From contig CAVNZG010001081.1 of NCBI GenBank assembly GCA_963693315.1, forward strand, positions 1 through 64,000: a stretch of DNA of 64,000 nucleotides, written 5' to 3'. Position 1 is the first letter of the stretch. Every line of letters starts with the position of its first letter. The notes below the pieces were generated by a model that worked only from the letters and a program-made list of their open reading frames with translations, was not told the origin of the DNA and did no database searches. Source of the stretch: Diogma glabrata (Eukaryota; Arthropoda; Insecta; Diptera; Cylindrotomidae). The position numbers and the translations under genes are program-made. Shown here in pieces: positions 42,484 through 53,814 of the stretch.

Positions 42484-42711
42484 ATATATATACAAAACGT
42501 TTATTTTTTAAGTTTTCTTTGTTGATATTAGTTATGTCAAAAAAATTTACGAAAAAATGCACTTTTTTTTATGTAAATCGAAAAAAATTGATTTTTTTGC
42601 GTGAATAGAACAAAATTTTTGATTTACATCAATTTTGTTTTGATGGATTTGGGTGAAAAGAATTCGACATTAGAAAAGTGAAAAGAAAACCACATTAAAA
42701 CTACGAATTTA

Positions 42712-43148
42712 CTGTGGGTCTTCACGTAACATCTACAATCGAGTTATACAAGAAATCGCACGTGAAGACTACTTCTATCAATGTCATAACATTTTTCATG
42801 ATATTGTTTTCTACAAGAATTGTAGAAAAAAATATCAGTATGATTTTATGATAATTCAAAAAAAATATGGCGATTTGATTTTGTTTATCTTCAAACATTT
42901 AAAATCCAAAACAAATTTTATATATTATTTATATTTAACATTCGTAGAATTTTTGTGAATTCATAGTTATAATAAAATTATGGAAGAAAACAAAAGAGAA
43001 GTTAAAGTTTTGCAAACAAACAAAAACGATGTTTTATATCTGTCAAAATCTATCAGTGTATTTCGTAACATCAACAGCCATCTTTGATATTTCTGTTGCA
43101 TTTTTATCAATATCATTGGCATGATATTTGTCACGTGAAGAGGATGTG
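42712..43148. mobile_element. TIR element family F, intact copy F2
   Basis: Ends CTGTGGGTCTTCACGTAAC and, inverted, CACATCCTCTTCACGTGAC; TSD TTA at 42709-42711 and 43149-43151. 437 bp. It shows the unoccupied target (CATAGTTATAAT region near 42960) for the Mag-like insertion in F1. Confidence 0.8.
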
Positions 43149-43192
43149 TTAGTTGAGATTTTGATGGTATTTTTAAACGTAAAGCTCAGTAT

Positions 43193-43794
43193 CCTGCTCG
43201 AGCGAAGCTAAAAATTCCATATAAATTTGACGTGAAATTTAGCTCTTAAAAAATAAAATAAAAAATTTTGCTAATGAGCTCGCTGATCAGTATGCTGCTC
43301 GACGCGGAAATAATTTCAAAATGATAGTTTGCGCATTGTAATATAGATGGCTCTACTACAATGTCTACACAGTTTTCGCAGCAAATTAAATGCACGAGAC
43401 ATTAAATTGAACGCTAAATTTTGACATTTTTATTGTATTTTGTAATTATGCGTTTAAAGTAATTGTGTGTTTAAAGTAAATGTGCGTTTGTAAAAAAATT
43501 ATCCTTTTTAGTTTTCAAAATGTATTTTGAAGCCGAATATTTAGATGATTCGTATTTTGAAAACGTTTTCAAGAGTGCCAATAACGAAATAAATAATGAT
43601 GCTATTGAGGTTGAGCGTGTAGATCAAATTCTAAGGAAAAAAAGACTGAAAATGGGTTAATGGCTAAAATGTCAGACAACTGTCAAAACTTATCTCTACA
43701 CAAATGTCTACATACATTTTTTAGCTTCAGTTTTATCTGTATTTTTGTGGAGACCTTGTTAAAATTTAGCTTCGCTCGAGCAGAATACTGAGCA
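43193..43794. mobile_element. TIR element family K with small ORF
   Basis: TIR of about 28 bp containing GCTCAGTAT and CTCGAGCGAAGCTAAA, left at 43194 and inverted at the right; TSD TAA at 43190-43192 and 43795-43797. I2 (37262-37290) shows the unoccupied site. 602 bp. A second, imperfect inner copy of the TIR words lies at 43284-43303. Contains a 46-codon ORF. Confidence 0.8.
43520..43660 (+). CDS. 46-residue ORF inside TIR element K
   Basis: ATG to TAA, 46 codons, acidic first half (MYFEAEYLDDSYFENVF) and a basic tail (LRKKRLKMG). I do not recognise it. It could be the first exon of a transposon-encoded DNA-binding or accessory protein left in a deleted element, or chance. No splice donor is obvious before the stop. 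Confidence 0.3.
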   Translation: MYFEAEYLDDSYFENVFKSANNEINNDAIEVERVDQILRKKRLKMG

Positions 43795-44775
43795 TAACTT
43801 AAAACTATAATTTTTCGAACACACAGTAATAATTAGAAATCAGTAATTATGTATTAAAATTTATTGCAATAATAATAATAATGTAACCATAGTAAAAACA
43901 ACTTAAATACAACGCAAGACAATATTGATTTGCAAGAATTAACAATTATTTTGAAAATTAAATTATTAAAAATTTATATAAGAAATACACTTGAAATACA
44001 ATTGAATTAGTGTTTCAAAACATTTGATTATAAGATATTAGTGAGAATTCGTATTGTTACGAATACAGAAAAATCTAAACGATTACAGAAAGATCTAGAC
44101 GATTACGGTCACTTCCAGGAAAATAAAATCAACAAAACACAACAGAAAGTGAATGAAATGAATAGTGTTGTTGTTGTTGTACATGTTCTTAGAATTAAGG
44201 TCTACACAAAAAAAATGATTTTATGAATCAAAACAACGTAACGTAAAATAATCGAATATTCTAATATTTTCTCAAGGTTTCTAAAAAGTGACCGCGAAAT
44301 TTCTAGAGATTAGGCAGAATGTATATAAGGAAATTGCTTCTTGTAGTTTTGAATTAGTTTTATTTTAAACCTGCGATTGTGAAGTTAAAATTATAAAAGT
44401 GATCTTTAAATTAGTGAATAAAGTTTTAAGTTTTATTGAGTAGAAATATTTTATGTATTATTTTAAACGTTCTATTACTGGAAATTTCTACAATAAACCG
44501 TTGGAGTTTCTGAAGCTGTTGAAAGAATATTCTAGTTGGGAATATTGTTTGCTGTATTGTTTCTTGTTGTTGTGGAACAATCAAGGAGTTGAAGACTTAA
44601 TAAAACCTGGTGTGTTTGCTAACTAGTCAGTGATCGAACTCGGAAGAGATTGGGAATTGCGTTTATCGAATTGTGAGTTAGGCCAATTCGAAGGAAGGTT
44701 GGAAAAACGTAACAGTATTGATTTAAAAAAAATTATCATCGAATTTTAACCGTCAATTGTAAGTGTAAATTTATG
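43795..44775 (-). mobile_element. Reverse-orientation family-I copy (I0), right part, carrying the solo LTR
   Basis: 43795-44054 and 44715-44775 match the reverse complement of I1/I2 around 36731-37270. With 37831-37848, 42671-42711 and 43149-43192 they form one reversed I copy that hosts J, F2, K and the solo LTR. Non-coding. Confidence 0.6.
44055..44714 (+). mobile_element. Solo LTR of the Gypsy-2 family
   Basis: 660 bp, TGTTACG...CGTAACA, clearly related to the 673-bp Gypsy-2 LTR at 47231. TSD GTAT at 44051-44054 and 44715-44718. I1 at 36775-36795 shows the unoccupied site GAATTCGTATTGATTT with a single GTAT. Left by LTR-LTR recombination. Confidence 0.88.
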
Positions 44776-44960
44776 TGGTGTTCTTTTCACTTTTCTAAAT
44801 CAATTTATAAATTCGGGTCTGAAAAGAACAAAAAACAAAAGTTGATGTGAAATATGTTTGTATTAGTGATATTTAAATGGCGGTTGTCTACTTTTAAATT
44901 TGAAAAATTTCGTATAATAGCATATTCTGCAATTGCGTATTGAAATACATATATATATTA
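44776..44960. other. Unassigned AT-rich spacer
   Basis: Starts TGTGGTGTTCTTTTCAC directly at a TTA of the family-I copy, so it is probably the edge of another inserted element. No ORF or repeat partner that I can define within the window apart from a weak echo at 42672-42690. Confidence 0.3.
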
Positions 44961-45421
44961 TGTCGTTTTCTTTTTGACAAAAAAAGTGATCTAAGAGCAA
45001 AAAAAGCAGTTGTCAGATCACTTTTTTTTGCATTTCGTATTCTTTTTGTACAAAAAATTACTCTTTTGAAAATATTTTTTCTGAATCTAGATTTTTTGGT
45101 AGATCAAGTTGCAAATACAATAAATTTACACAAATACATTTACAAATCTGTAAAATTAGTAAACAAACAAGACGCTATTTATTTATTATTATTTTTTTAA
45201 AGTGAAATGCTTATTTGTCTAAATAAATGTTCTGTTTAAATCGTGTTTTAAATCCAAAATTAATAAAAAATTATTTAATTAAATTCTATTAATTAACAAA
45301 AACATTAAATGAGAGTTCACAAACACAACTACAAAGCTAGATCAGATTTTTTCATATTCGTTTTGTGAAAAAAAAATCTTAAAAAAATCACTTTTTTTGC
45401 TCTGGCAAAAAGAAAACGACA
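44961..45421. mobile_element. TIR element family L
   Basis: TIR TGTCGTTTTCTTTTTG with AAAAAAAGTGAT further in, inverted at the right (ending 45421); TSD TTA at 44958-44960 and 45422-45424. 461 bp. The internal inverted words 'AAAAAAAGTGATC' make a long foldback. Non-coding. Confidence 0.8.
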
Positions 45422-45424
45422 TTA

Positions 45425-45849
45425 GTTTCAATTAAGACAAAAATTTGCTATTTCGAAAACTTGTAAAATAAAAAAGTCCAAACGGCAAGTAAATCCGCTA
45501 GAAATAGGTAGATTTCGAGATCAGACAGTTTTGTGTGCCAGTAGAATCTGATGTATCAGATTAGTTTAAACAACACAAACTAACTACAAACAGATATCGA
45601 ACAAATTTTAAAAAGAAAATTAGTTACATATAAGCAAAACTATATCTATCCAATTTTGCAACAAACAAATATCAAATCTACTACAGAACATGTGTGTGAC
45701 AATTTATGACACAAACCTACGCTATATCATATGTCGTCCAATTACTGCAAAATATCAAAATAGTTTATTTCTAAGAAAAAAAATTAATTTCTTCCTTTTT
45801 ATATTTTTTCATTGACTGTTATAAGGTTTTTGGAAATTGTAGTTATGGA
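45425..45849. other. Unassigned AT-rich sequence
   Basis: No TIR, LTR or coding potential that I can support. It leads into the tandem array. Confidence 0.3.
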
Positions 45850-46735
45850 TTGTTGCAAACTTTTTTGTTGAAGCCAACAAGTCAAAAACCTCTAACTGCA
45901 GAGATTTATATTTATAAGAAACGGATTAAAATGTTTTCACAGATTCTAAATTTATGAAGTTTTTAAAAATATTAGTATCCAAACGGCCGTTATTATAAAG
46001 CCTCTAGTTATTTAACCATGTGTCAGATTTTTCTGATTTACGAACTTGTCCAAGATATTAATAAAACACACATGTTTACGGAAGGTTTTTTGATCTAGCT
46101 CCACAAATGCGACCGTGAGAGTGCCGGTTGATTCAAACGCATTTTGTGTTTTACAAGCTTTTTTGTTGGAGCCGCTCACTCAGAAACCTCCAACTGCAGA
46201 GGTCTTTTTTTTGAAAGAAATTGATTAAAAAGATTTCAAAGATTCTAAATTTATGAAGTTTTTAAAAATATTAGAATTTAAACGGCCGTTATAACGGATC
46301 TAAAAAACAGTGTTTTTTTCTAGTATAAAGCCTCTAGTGTCTTAACCATGTGTCGGATTTGACTGATTTACGAACTTGTTCAAGATATTAATAAAACGCA
46401 CATTTTTAGAAAAGGTTTTTTGATCTGGCTTTACAAATGCGACCGTGAGAGTGCCAGTTGTTTCAAAAAAAATTTTTTTTGCAAACTTTTTTGTTGAAGC
46501 CGCTCACTCAGGAGCCTCTAACTGCAGAGGTCTATTTTTAAAACAAATTGATAAAAAAGATTCCAAAAATTCTAATAACTTTTTTAAAATATTAGTATCC
46601 AAACGGCCGTTATAACGGTTTTAAAAAATCAATTTTTTTAGTAAAACGGCTCTAGTTCGTTAACCATGTGTTGGATTTTGCTGATTCACGAATTCGTCCG
46701 AGATATTAATAAAACACACATCTACCTATTGCAAT
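45850..46735 (+). repeat. Three tandem units of about 0.3 kb
   Basis: The words AACTTTTTTGTTGAAGCC, CCTCYAACTGCAGAG, AAACGGCCGTTAT, CTCTAG, AACCATGTGT and AGATATTAATAAAACRCAC recur in the same order three times (for example CTGCAGAG near 45896, 46194 and 46520). Unit length varies from 300 to 330 bp. It is a short satellite-like array directly before the (TA)n tract. Each unit has the palindrome AACGGCCGTT. Confidence 0.8.
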
Positions 46736-46811
46736 GGGCTTCATCTTGGAATTTCGGAAAAATTTTTGTGCCAAACGACTATATACGATAAGCGGAGACA
46801 AAAAAACAAAA

Positions 46812-47903
<1,092 letters not shown>

Positions 47904-47936
47904 TTGGTGACATCGGCGGATTAGTTAGCTGTAATA

Positions 47937-48668
47937 ATGGTTTTATTAAGTGAATTGAAGGTTCTTGAGTTAAAGAAAGAACTAGAACAACGTAGATTGT
48001 CAACAAGTGGAAACAAAACTGAATTAATGATTCGGCTTCGAGAAGCTTTGGAAGTCAGTGGTATAGAAGTGGAAAGTTACCAGTTTGTAAGAGTCACGAC
48101 AAATAATGATGCAGTAGCAGTTGATGAAGAGAAAAGTTTTGTTGCGGAAACACCATCTTCATTGCCACCTGCAAATTGTGATTTTACGCAGTTAATGGCT
48201 ATGATGCAACAGATGAGTTTGAACATCAGTCAACAAATAAATTTGAATATGAATCAAAAACTGGATGATGTAAATACAAATATGGCTGCTACTAAGGAAG
48301 AAATTAGTTGTAACATCAATCAACAAATGGCTGCTACTAAGGAAGAAATCAGTAGCAACATCAATCAACAGCTGGAAATAGTCAACAATAACATGGCTGT
48401 TAATAAGGAAGAGATTACTGCAACACTTGCTGCAAATAAAGATGAGATGAACCAGCAAATAAATGAGTTGAAAATTGGAATACATCAACATTTGGATGAG
48501 AAACTTCTACAAATGTCAACGGCATTCGATGGAAAAGTCGAGAAAATTCAAAGCGAAATCCAAGAATTAGAACAAAAAGTGCTTGACGAAAACAAAAAGG
48601 TACTTTCCAAAGTAGATGATTTCGAGAAACGGTTGCAAGATGTTGAAACGAATAAAGTCACTTCATAG
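47937..48668 (+). pseudogene. gag: Gypsy-2 Gag, N-terminal fragment
   Basis: 243 codons from the first ATG after the primer site. A SAP-type motif occupies residues 5-42 (LKVLELKKELEQRRL...TELMIRLREAL), then a long coiled coil with repeated Ala-x-Lys-Glu-Glu-Ile units (about 75-235). It ends ETNKVTS just before foreign DNA and a chance TAG. The homologous point in Gypsy-1 is followed by the capsid-like domain, which is found here at 61419-62222 on the other strand. SAP domains bind AT-rich DNA; their role in Gag is an inference. Confidence 0.85.
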
Positions 48669-48683
48669 GTAAGCTGCATAGGT

Positions 48684-49597
48684 AGTAGGTAAGCTATGCG
48701 GGTTCCAGCGCAAAATCGTGTGTTATTTCTTATGAAGGTCTCAAATTGTCAATTTTGATCCAAGGTCAGATCTCAGCCCAAAATCGTGTGTTATTTCTTG
48801 TATGAAGATCTCAAAATGTAAATTTTGATTCAAGGTCAGATCTTAGCACTAAATCGTGTGTTATTTCTTATATGAAGATCTCAAATTGTAAATTTTGATC
48901 CAAGGTCAAGCGTGAGATTATAAGAAAATGAAAACAAAAAAGAGGAATCGAGGTATTAGGAATTTGTTTTACACTTTATTTTTTCTTTCTATTTTAAGTA
49001 AGAATTTAAGATGTCATCGATTTGTTTTAATTATTAAAATAAATAAAAAACAGAAAACGTACATATTTTTTTATTTTTGTTTTGTTTTGATTATAACAGT
49101 CTTCACGTAAAAATGTGGTGTTGATTAGTTTTAACTGATTAAAAAACATGATGAAACAGGTTGAGGTGTGAAATGTATGACATCTTATAAAAGTAATTGA
49201 TCTATTTCATTAAGACGTTAAGCAATTAAAAAAATTATGCATAAGACAAGAAAATATCTGTGGCTTAAAAATTTTTTAACTGTGTGAATTATAAATTATG
49301 CGAATGTGGATTTTATTTGTTGGTTGTGTGTATGTATTTCTGAGTAAATAATAGATTGGAAATATTGTTTTGTTTTCAAGTTTAAGATTTCAGAGATTTC
49401 GGAATGTAAAGTTGTTAGTTTTTAACTGGTTGATAATACTTAAAAAAAAATATGAGGTAAGAATTTAAGACGTCATCGATTTGTTTTTAATTATTTAAAT
49501 AAATAAAAAACAGAAAACGCACATAATTTTTTTATTTTTTGTTTTGTTTTGATTATAACAGTCTTCACGTAAAAATGTGGTGTTGATTAGTTTTAAG
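48684..49597 (+). repeat. Left TIR of PolB element copy 1
   Basis: Contains three tandem units of 68-70 bp at 48707, 48775 and 48845 (each with AAATCGTGTGTTATTTCTT and TTTTGATYCAAGGTCA), then two diverged copies of a ~140-bp unit ending TCTTCACGTAAAAATGTGG (48995-49128 and 49455-49597). Similar to 62223-63140. Short ORFs such as 48928-49110 recur in all arms but look like chance. Confidence 0.88.
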
Positions 49598-50004
49598 TTA
49601 CAAAGTAAAAATTAATAAAAATTAAAATTAAAAAATTGAAAATTAAAAAGTAAAAAGAAAAATTAAAAATTAAAAATTAAAAATTAAAAATTAAAAATTA
49701 GAAATTAAAAATTAAAAATTAAAAATTAAAAGCCAAATTGCAACAATTATAAATTTTCTATTTCAACCCAATTTGTTTGTTATTGTTTTGAATATTTGAG
49801 TTTCCATTAAAACACTCGTTTTGCATTTTAATTGTAATTTTATTTTATCTATATATATATAAATATAATATTTTACAAATTAGTATTGATAAATTACTTA
49901 AAACCATTTTAAATTTAAATATTGCATAGAAATTGGATTATGAATAAATTATTTAAATTTTAAACAACAAAAATAATATTTAATGAAGTGAGTGATAAAA
50001 TAGT
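49598..50004. repeat. AT-rich spacer with (AAATT)n-type tract
   Basis: 49606-49732 is a simple repeat of AAAATT-like units. The rest to the end of the polymerase gene is AT-rich, with several AATAAA-type words that could serve the minus-strand gene. Nothing else seen. Confidence 0.6.
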
Positions 50005-51849
50005 TTAATTTATTCCCATTATTTTATAATGGCCCCAAGCTAAAGTTTCATATTCATCCTTGATTAAAAATCTTTTGTCATCGTGAGGATTGAGTGCAGT
50101 TTTGGTTTGAGTATACGAACTTACAACATGCTTTTTCGATTGAATTAGGTTTTGGGTAACCACTTTAATCTTTTCATTATTTAAGCAAGATGTATAATCA
50201 TCAAATGTTAGTCTACATTTTACAATCTGTTTTTTCACCCCTTTTGCTTTCTTATTTTCATCTTTTTTATCATTAATTTGCACTTTGTGTGCGTACATTT
50301 TTGATCGTAGGCCAACAAACTCAGTCATTATTTTTCCATTATTCTCATCTTTCATAATACCAGGAATTTTTTTATTGACAAGTGGAATACCCCAAATATT
50401 ATCAGCTTGATAATCGCTAGTGTCGAAGTGTAAATGACAATCGTTTTTAATTATTTCATATACATCAGAACATAAAATTTCGTATATTAAACTGTCTGTG
50501 TCTGTATAACAAATTTTACAATTAGATACAAATTGTGGAACCATATAGTCATAGTGAAAGCTATAAAGAGTTGTTTTTGCCAAGTCTAGAATACACATTC
50601 CAATATATATTGGTTTATTAAAAAATATTTCAGATTTATTTAATTCAATAGAGACTAAATTTTCATTAAAAATTGTGGAACATTTAAATTCGGGTTTCGA
50701 TATATATGCCTCTGCACCATATCTTCCTAACCATTTAGTTACCAATTTAACTATACTATATTTGCGAGCATTTTCCATTGTCTTTCCAAAAATAGCATTA
50801 ATCATTAATTTGAAGAGATTCTTTTCGAAATCATTTTTAGCTGACGATCGCAAGGAAGTATTCAAATCAATGTAAGATTTTAGCCATGGGGATTGATCAA
50901 ACTCAAGAATTTTATGTATTTTTGTTAGTTTTAAGCCCTTTTTAAGCGATTGCTTTAAATTACGATAGTGGATTACATATTTTTCTTTATTATGAAGTGT
51001 TGCCAGTAATTTCTGATTTTTTGATCCAGGACTGCATCGATGTTCTGGGCAAAATGGCAGATCGTTATGAGCGTCATGTAATTCATGAGGATATTCTAAA
51101 TCAACTTCTAATATGTAACCTTTTTCAGAATCATCGGAAATCGTAGCAACATCAAAATTGTGGATATTTTTTAACCACTTAAATCCGCCATATGGCAAGA
51201 ATTGAGACATCGCCCAACCATATTGATTATTTACATCAAAATACATCAAGAAGTTTGATGGTTGGGTTGAATCATATTCGGGTATATATTTATTATTAGC
51301 CTTAGCATAACGTTTGGAGCATTGGCTTAGACCCCCACGAATGCCACGCTCAATAAACATTAGTAAATCAATATCCGTTATCAACTCTAAGTTTATGCTC
51401 GTATATTTAAGCATCGCATCCCATGTATATCCAGGGAGTGTAAAATAGTGAGCTGGGTCTAATCCGTAAGTTTTATGACAGCTTATACGGAACTGTTCAA
51501 AAACATCAGCCAAAAGTAAAACATCTGTTTTCAAGTATAAATCTGAATATTCTCCTAAGTTTTTTATATGTAACTCCCTCCAAACTTTACAAGCATGATT
51601 ATATTCATCTCGACTTATATTAGTATCATTCAATTTATTGTAAAATTTAGTAATATCAGGTAGAGCAGTTTCTAAAAACTTCTGAGAAGAATCGAAATAA
51701 TCATACGGATAAACACCTTTTCTAGTTAAAAGTTGAAGTTTTTCAATAGATAATAATGGAAATTGCGATTTTAAATTTGGGAACTCGTTTAAATATGAGG
51801 TAAGATCACTTAAACTGTTAGCCATAAAACGAAATGAATCTATAAACCG
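50005..51849 (-). pseudogene. DNA polymerase B, Exo III and palm/thumb part
   Basis: Open frame of about 615 residues. It carries the Exo III motif (YSDLYLKTDVLLLADVF), motif A (YFDVNNQYGWAMSQ), motif B (KLMINAIFGKTMEN) and motif C (CYTDTDSLIYEI), and ends in the family-typical DDKRFLI...WGHYKI. These are the DNA_pol_B_2 features of protein-primed viral/plasmid/Polinton polymerases. All catalytic Asp residues are present. The frame opens after a break near 51850-51869 (stop plus shift), so this copy cannot make the whole enzyme. The usual family length is about 1,000 residues; the total here is close to that. Confidence 0.9.
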
Positions 51850-51869
51850 AAACTTTGTTAAATGAAAAT

Positions 51870-52181
51870 CTAATGTTTAGTGAATGAAATATACTTTTCT
51901 TTGTTGATTGGTAGCAAATCTACTCTACCAGGCATATCGGAGGCTATATTTTCTATGAAAAAATGCGAATCATAACCACTTAAATTATGTAAAACAATAG
52001 GAATGGTGTGACCATCCTGAAAATTAATATTACAACTTTTATGTGCAGAACCTCGAAACACACCCGTGAGATGACAATGATCACGCACTTTTATATCTTC
52101 AGTGGTGAAAGGTTTCTCGCAAATATGACATTTTTGGCTCGTATTAAATTTGGAAATTTGAACTTCAGTTAAATCAATCAA
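51870..52181 (-). pseudogene. DNA polymerase B, endonuclease VII-like and Exo II part
   Basis: Carries CHICEKPF...VRDHCHLTGVFRG...HKSCN, a recombination-endonuclease-VII/HNH-like zinc motif often found inside this polymerase family in insects and cnidarians, then Exo II (LHNLSGYDSHFF). Joined to the N-terminal part by a 4-bp GATT duplication near 52176-52187 (three GATT copies) that shifts the frame. At its other end a TAG at 51868-51870 stops it. Confidence 0.88.
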
Positions 52182-53046
52182 TCATTTTAAGTGGATTTTT
52201 CAAAATATTATCAACGTTTTCAGCTACTGTTTTTAGTTTTTTACAAAACCAAGATATACACTCCTCACCTCGATTTGACTCAAAATATGATAGTTTGTCA
52301 TCATATGAGCATTTAACATAAAAGCCGACACTACACGGTACATGATCTTGATACTTAGTGTGGATATCAACTTTACTTAGTATACATTCTAAATCTGCAT
52401 AAATTATAAATGGCACAAGTATTTTATTTTTAAAATTTTTAAACTTAACTATATTATTATCGAGCGTTGGTAGTTGAATTTTGCAATTATTTTGATTAAC
52501 ACAATTTTCACTATGATCTTGAAGTTTTTCAGTTGTGTGGAAATAGTGAAGACATCGATCGCAGAAGTATTTTTTCATCTTTCTATTATCTAGCTGTGAT
52601 GATAGGAGACGTGATAAATCTTTAATCCATACATAATGATATTTAATGGAATCACAATCAGCAGTTGTTGATTTTTGATGCCCATCTTTTTCATATCTAT
52701 TTTGAATTAATAATAGATTAATATGCTTTTCCATCTTTTTCTTTGTTAAATATGCGGGTAAAGTAACATAATTTTCAGAATTGTTTTTGTTACACAGCCT
52801 CAACATATATACATTGATGGAAATATCGTTTTGCCTCTCAAAGCGTGGAATTTGATTAATCGTCATTGGAAATTGAATTCCTTTCATGTTGAAAATTGTT
52901 GAGTAATGTGGATATTTCGTTAGACGTTGAGGATCCATTTTAACTGGATATAATGCTGAAATCAATGACCAGGCAAAGCAGGCATTATCGTCATTTCGTA
53001 CATTAATGCAGGCAAAATTCAGCAACAACACCAAAGGAACGTTCAA
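52174..53046 (-). pseudogene. DNA polymerase B, N-terminal and Exo I part
   Basis: Begins with the conserved INVRNDDNACFAWSLISALYP block, then a C2H2-like pair (YFCDRCLHYF...HSENC) near 52500-52570 and Exo I (FIIYADLECIL, D-x-E) near 52395-52415. The first dozen residues before INVRND look like run-on rather than family sequence, so the true N-terminus is probably lost or on an upstream exon. Ends PLKMID where the GATT duplication shifts the frame. Confidence 0.88.
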
Positions 53047-53281
53047 ACGAGACTGCTGAAGTCAAACGCAAACATGTTCAACTTCAACAATATTGTATGG
53101 GGTATAGAGTGCCCATACCTGAATCAAATAAAATCGAATACTTATTTAAGGATTAGAAAAACAAATAGAAGATGCGAAATTGATAAAATTTGTTATTTTA
53201 TTTTATATAATTTTTATTTTTTATTTTAATTTTATTTTATAAAATAAATAAAAAATAAAAGACAATTGTTTTATTTTGAAA
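53047..53281. other. Spacer between polymerase and peptide gene
   Basis: AT-rich with AAATAAA-like words on the minus strand just after the peptide gene stop, a plausible cleavage/polyadenylation region. On the plus strand 53007-53156 is a 49-codon open stretch ending YRVPIPESNKIEYLFKD that looks protein-like and overlaps the antisense start of the polymerase; not claimed as a gene. Confidence 0.35.
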
Positions 53282-53754
53282 TTAAACCCAAATAACGTTT
53301 CCAATTTTTAGCGATGGAGATCCACCGCTGAAATTGAAACTGTTGTTAGAGAAAGTCAGATGGTTGGGGGCTTTCTCTGTTGTTGATGTTGTTGTTAAAT
53401 CCCAAAGGGGGGGCAGCGGGGGAGTCCAATCACCTTTAGACCCTGAGCCCTCGTATTGATCTGCACCCCGTTTCACCTGACGGTGCGCTTCCACAATAAC
53501 CTAGAGATAGTTTGAAACCGTTAATTTTAATTTATTTCGAAAATTTTCTAAAATCTTACTAAAAAATGCTCATCCATTATTTGAGTTTCTCTCCTGCCCA
53601 CTGGTTTACTGGAAATCGCCCCCAAAATCACCCCGAGAATCTAAAGTTTAAAATTAAATAAATTCAAAAATTGCAAAATTTATAACAAAAATTCGAAATA
53701 TATACTTTGATATTCTATATTTACACTTACCAATAAACTTGCTTCGACTTTCAT
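53282..53754 (-). CDS. Spliced secreted-peptide gene in PolB element copy 1 (three exons)
   Basis: Predicted exons on the minus strand: 53754-53731 (8 codons), 53640-53560 (27 codons), 53500-53282 (72 codons plus stop). All introns are in phase 0 with GTAAGT, CTTTAG, GTAAGA and CTCTAG borders. The product is 107 residues. The start (MKVEASLL then ILGVILGAISS) is a good signal peptide. A KR/RR-type processing site occurs (QVKRG), followed by a mature part rich in Gly, Ser, Thr, Pro and Asn (WTPPLPPLWDL, FSNNSFNFSGGSPSLKIG) with no cysteine. I do not recognise the family. Architecture resembles preproproteins of small secreted effectors or antimicrobial peptides, inference only. Exon 1 and the seen part of exon 2 are identical in the second element copy (63860). 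Confidence 0.6.
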
Positions 53755-53807
53755 CTTTTTACTTTGGTTTCTCCTTAACAATGCTAATTCAAATCGAAAT
53801 TTACACA

Positions 53808-53814
53808 TTTATAT
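53808..53814 (-). promoter_or_regulatory. TATA-like box of the peptide gene
   Basis: TATAAAT on the minus strand, about 54 bases before the ATG; the same at 63801-63807 in copy 2. Position suits a start site some 30 bases downstream. Prediction only. Confidence 0.35.

Larger units (their letters stand above)
37849..42670. mobile_element. Foldback TIR element J, split by Gypsy-1
   Basis: The left arm 37849-38105 and right arm 42484-42670 are inverted repeats over about 190 bp, starting ATGTCGAATTCTTTTCA and flanked by TA at 37847-37848 and 42671-42672. Without Gypsy-1 it would be about 0.44 kb, essentially a large hairpin. Non-coding. Confidence 0.75.

Noticed and set aside
48707..48913. CRISPR-like repeats
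   Set aside because: Units are directly tandem with no spacers, at the tip of a transposon TIR in a eukaryotic genome.
48928..49110. 60-codon ORF repeated at 56613 and 62467
   Set aside because: It lies in the TIR, is very AT-rich and hydrophobic, and its recurrence only reflects near-identical TIR copies.
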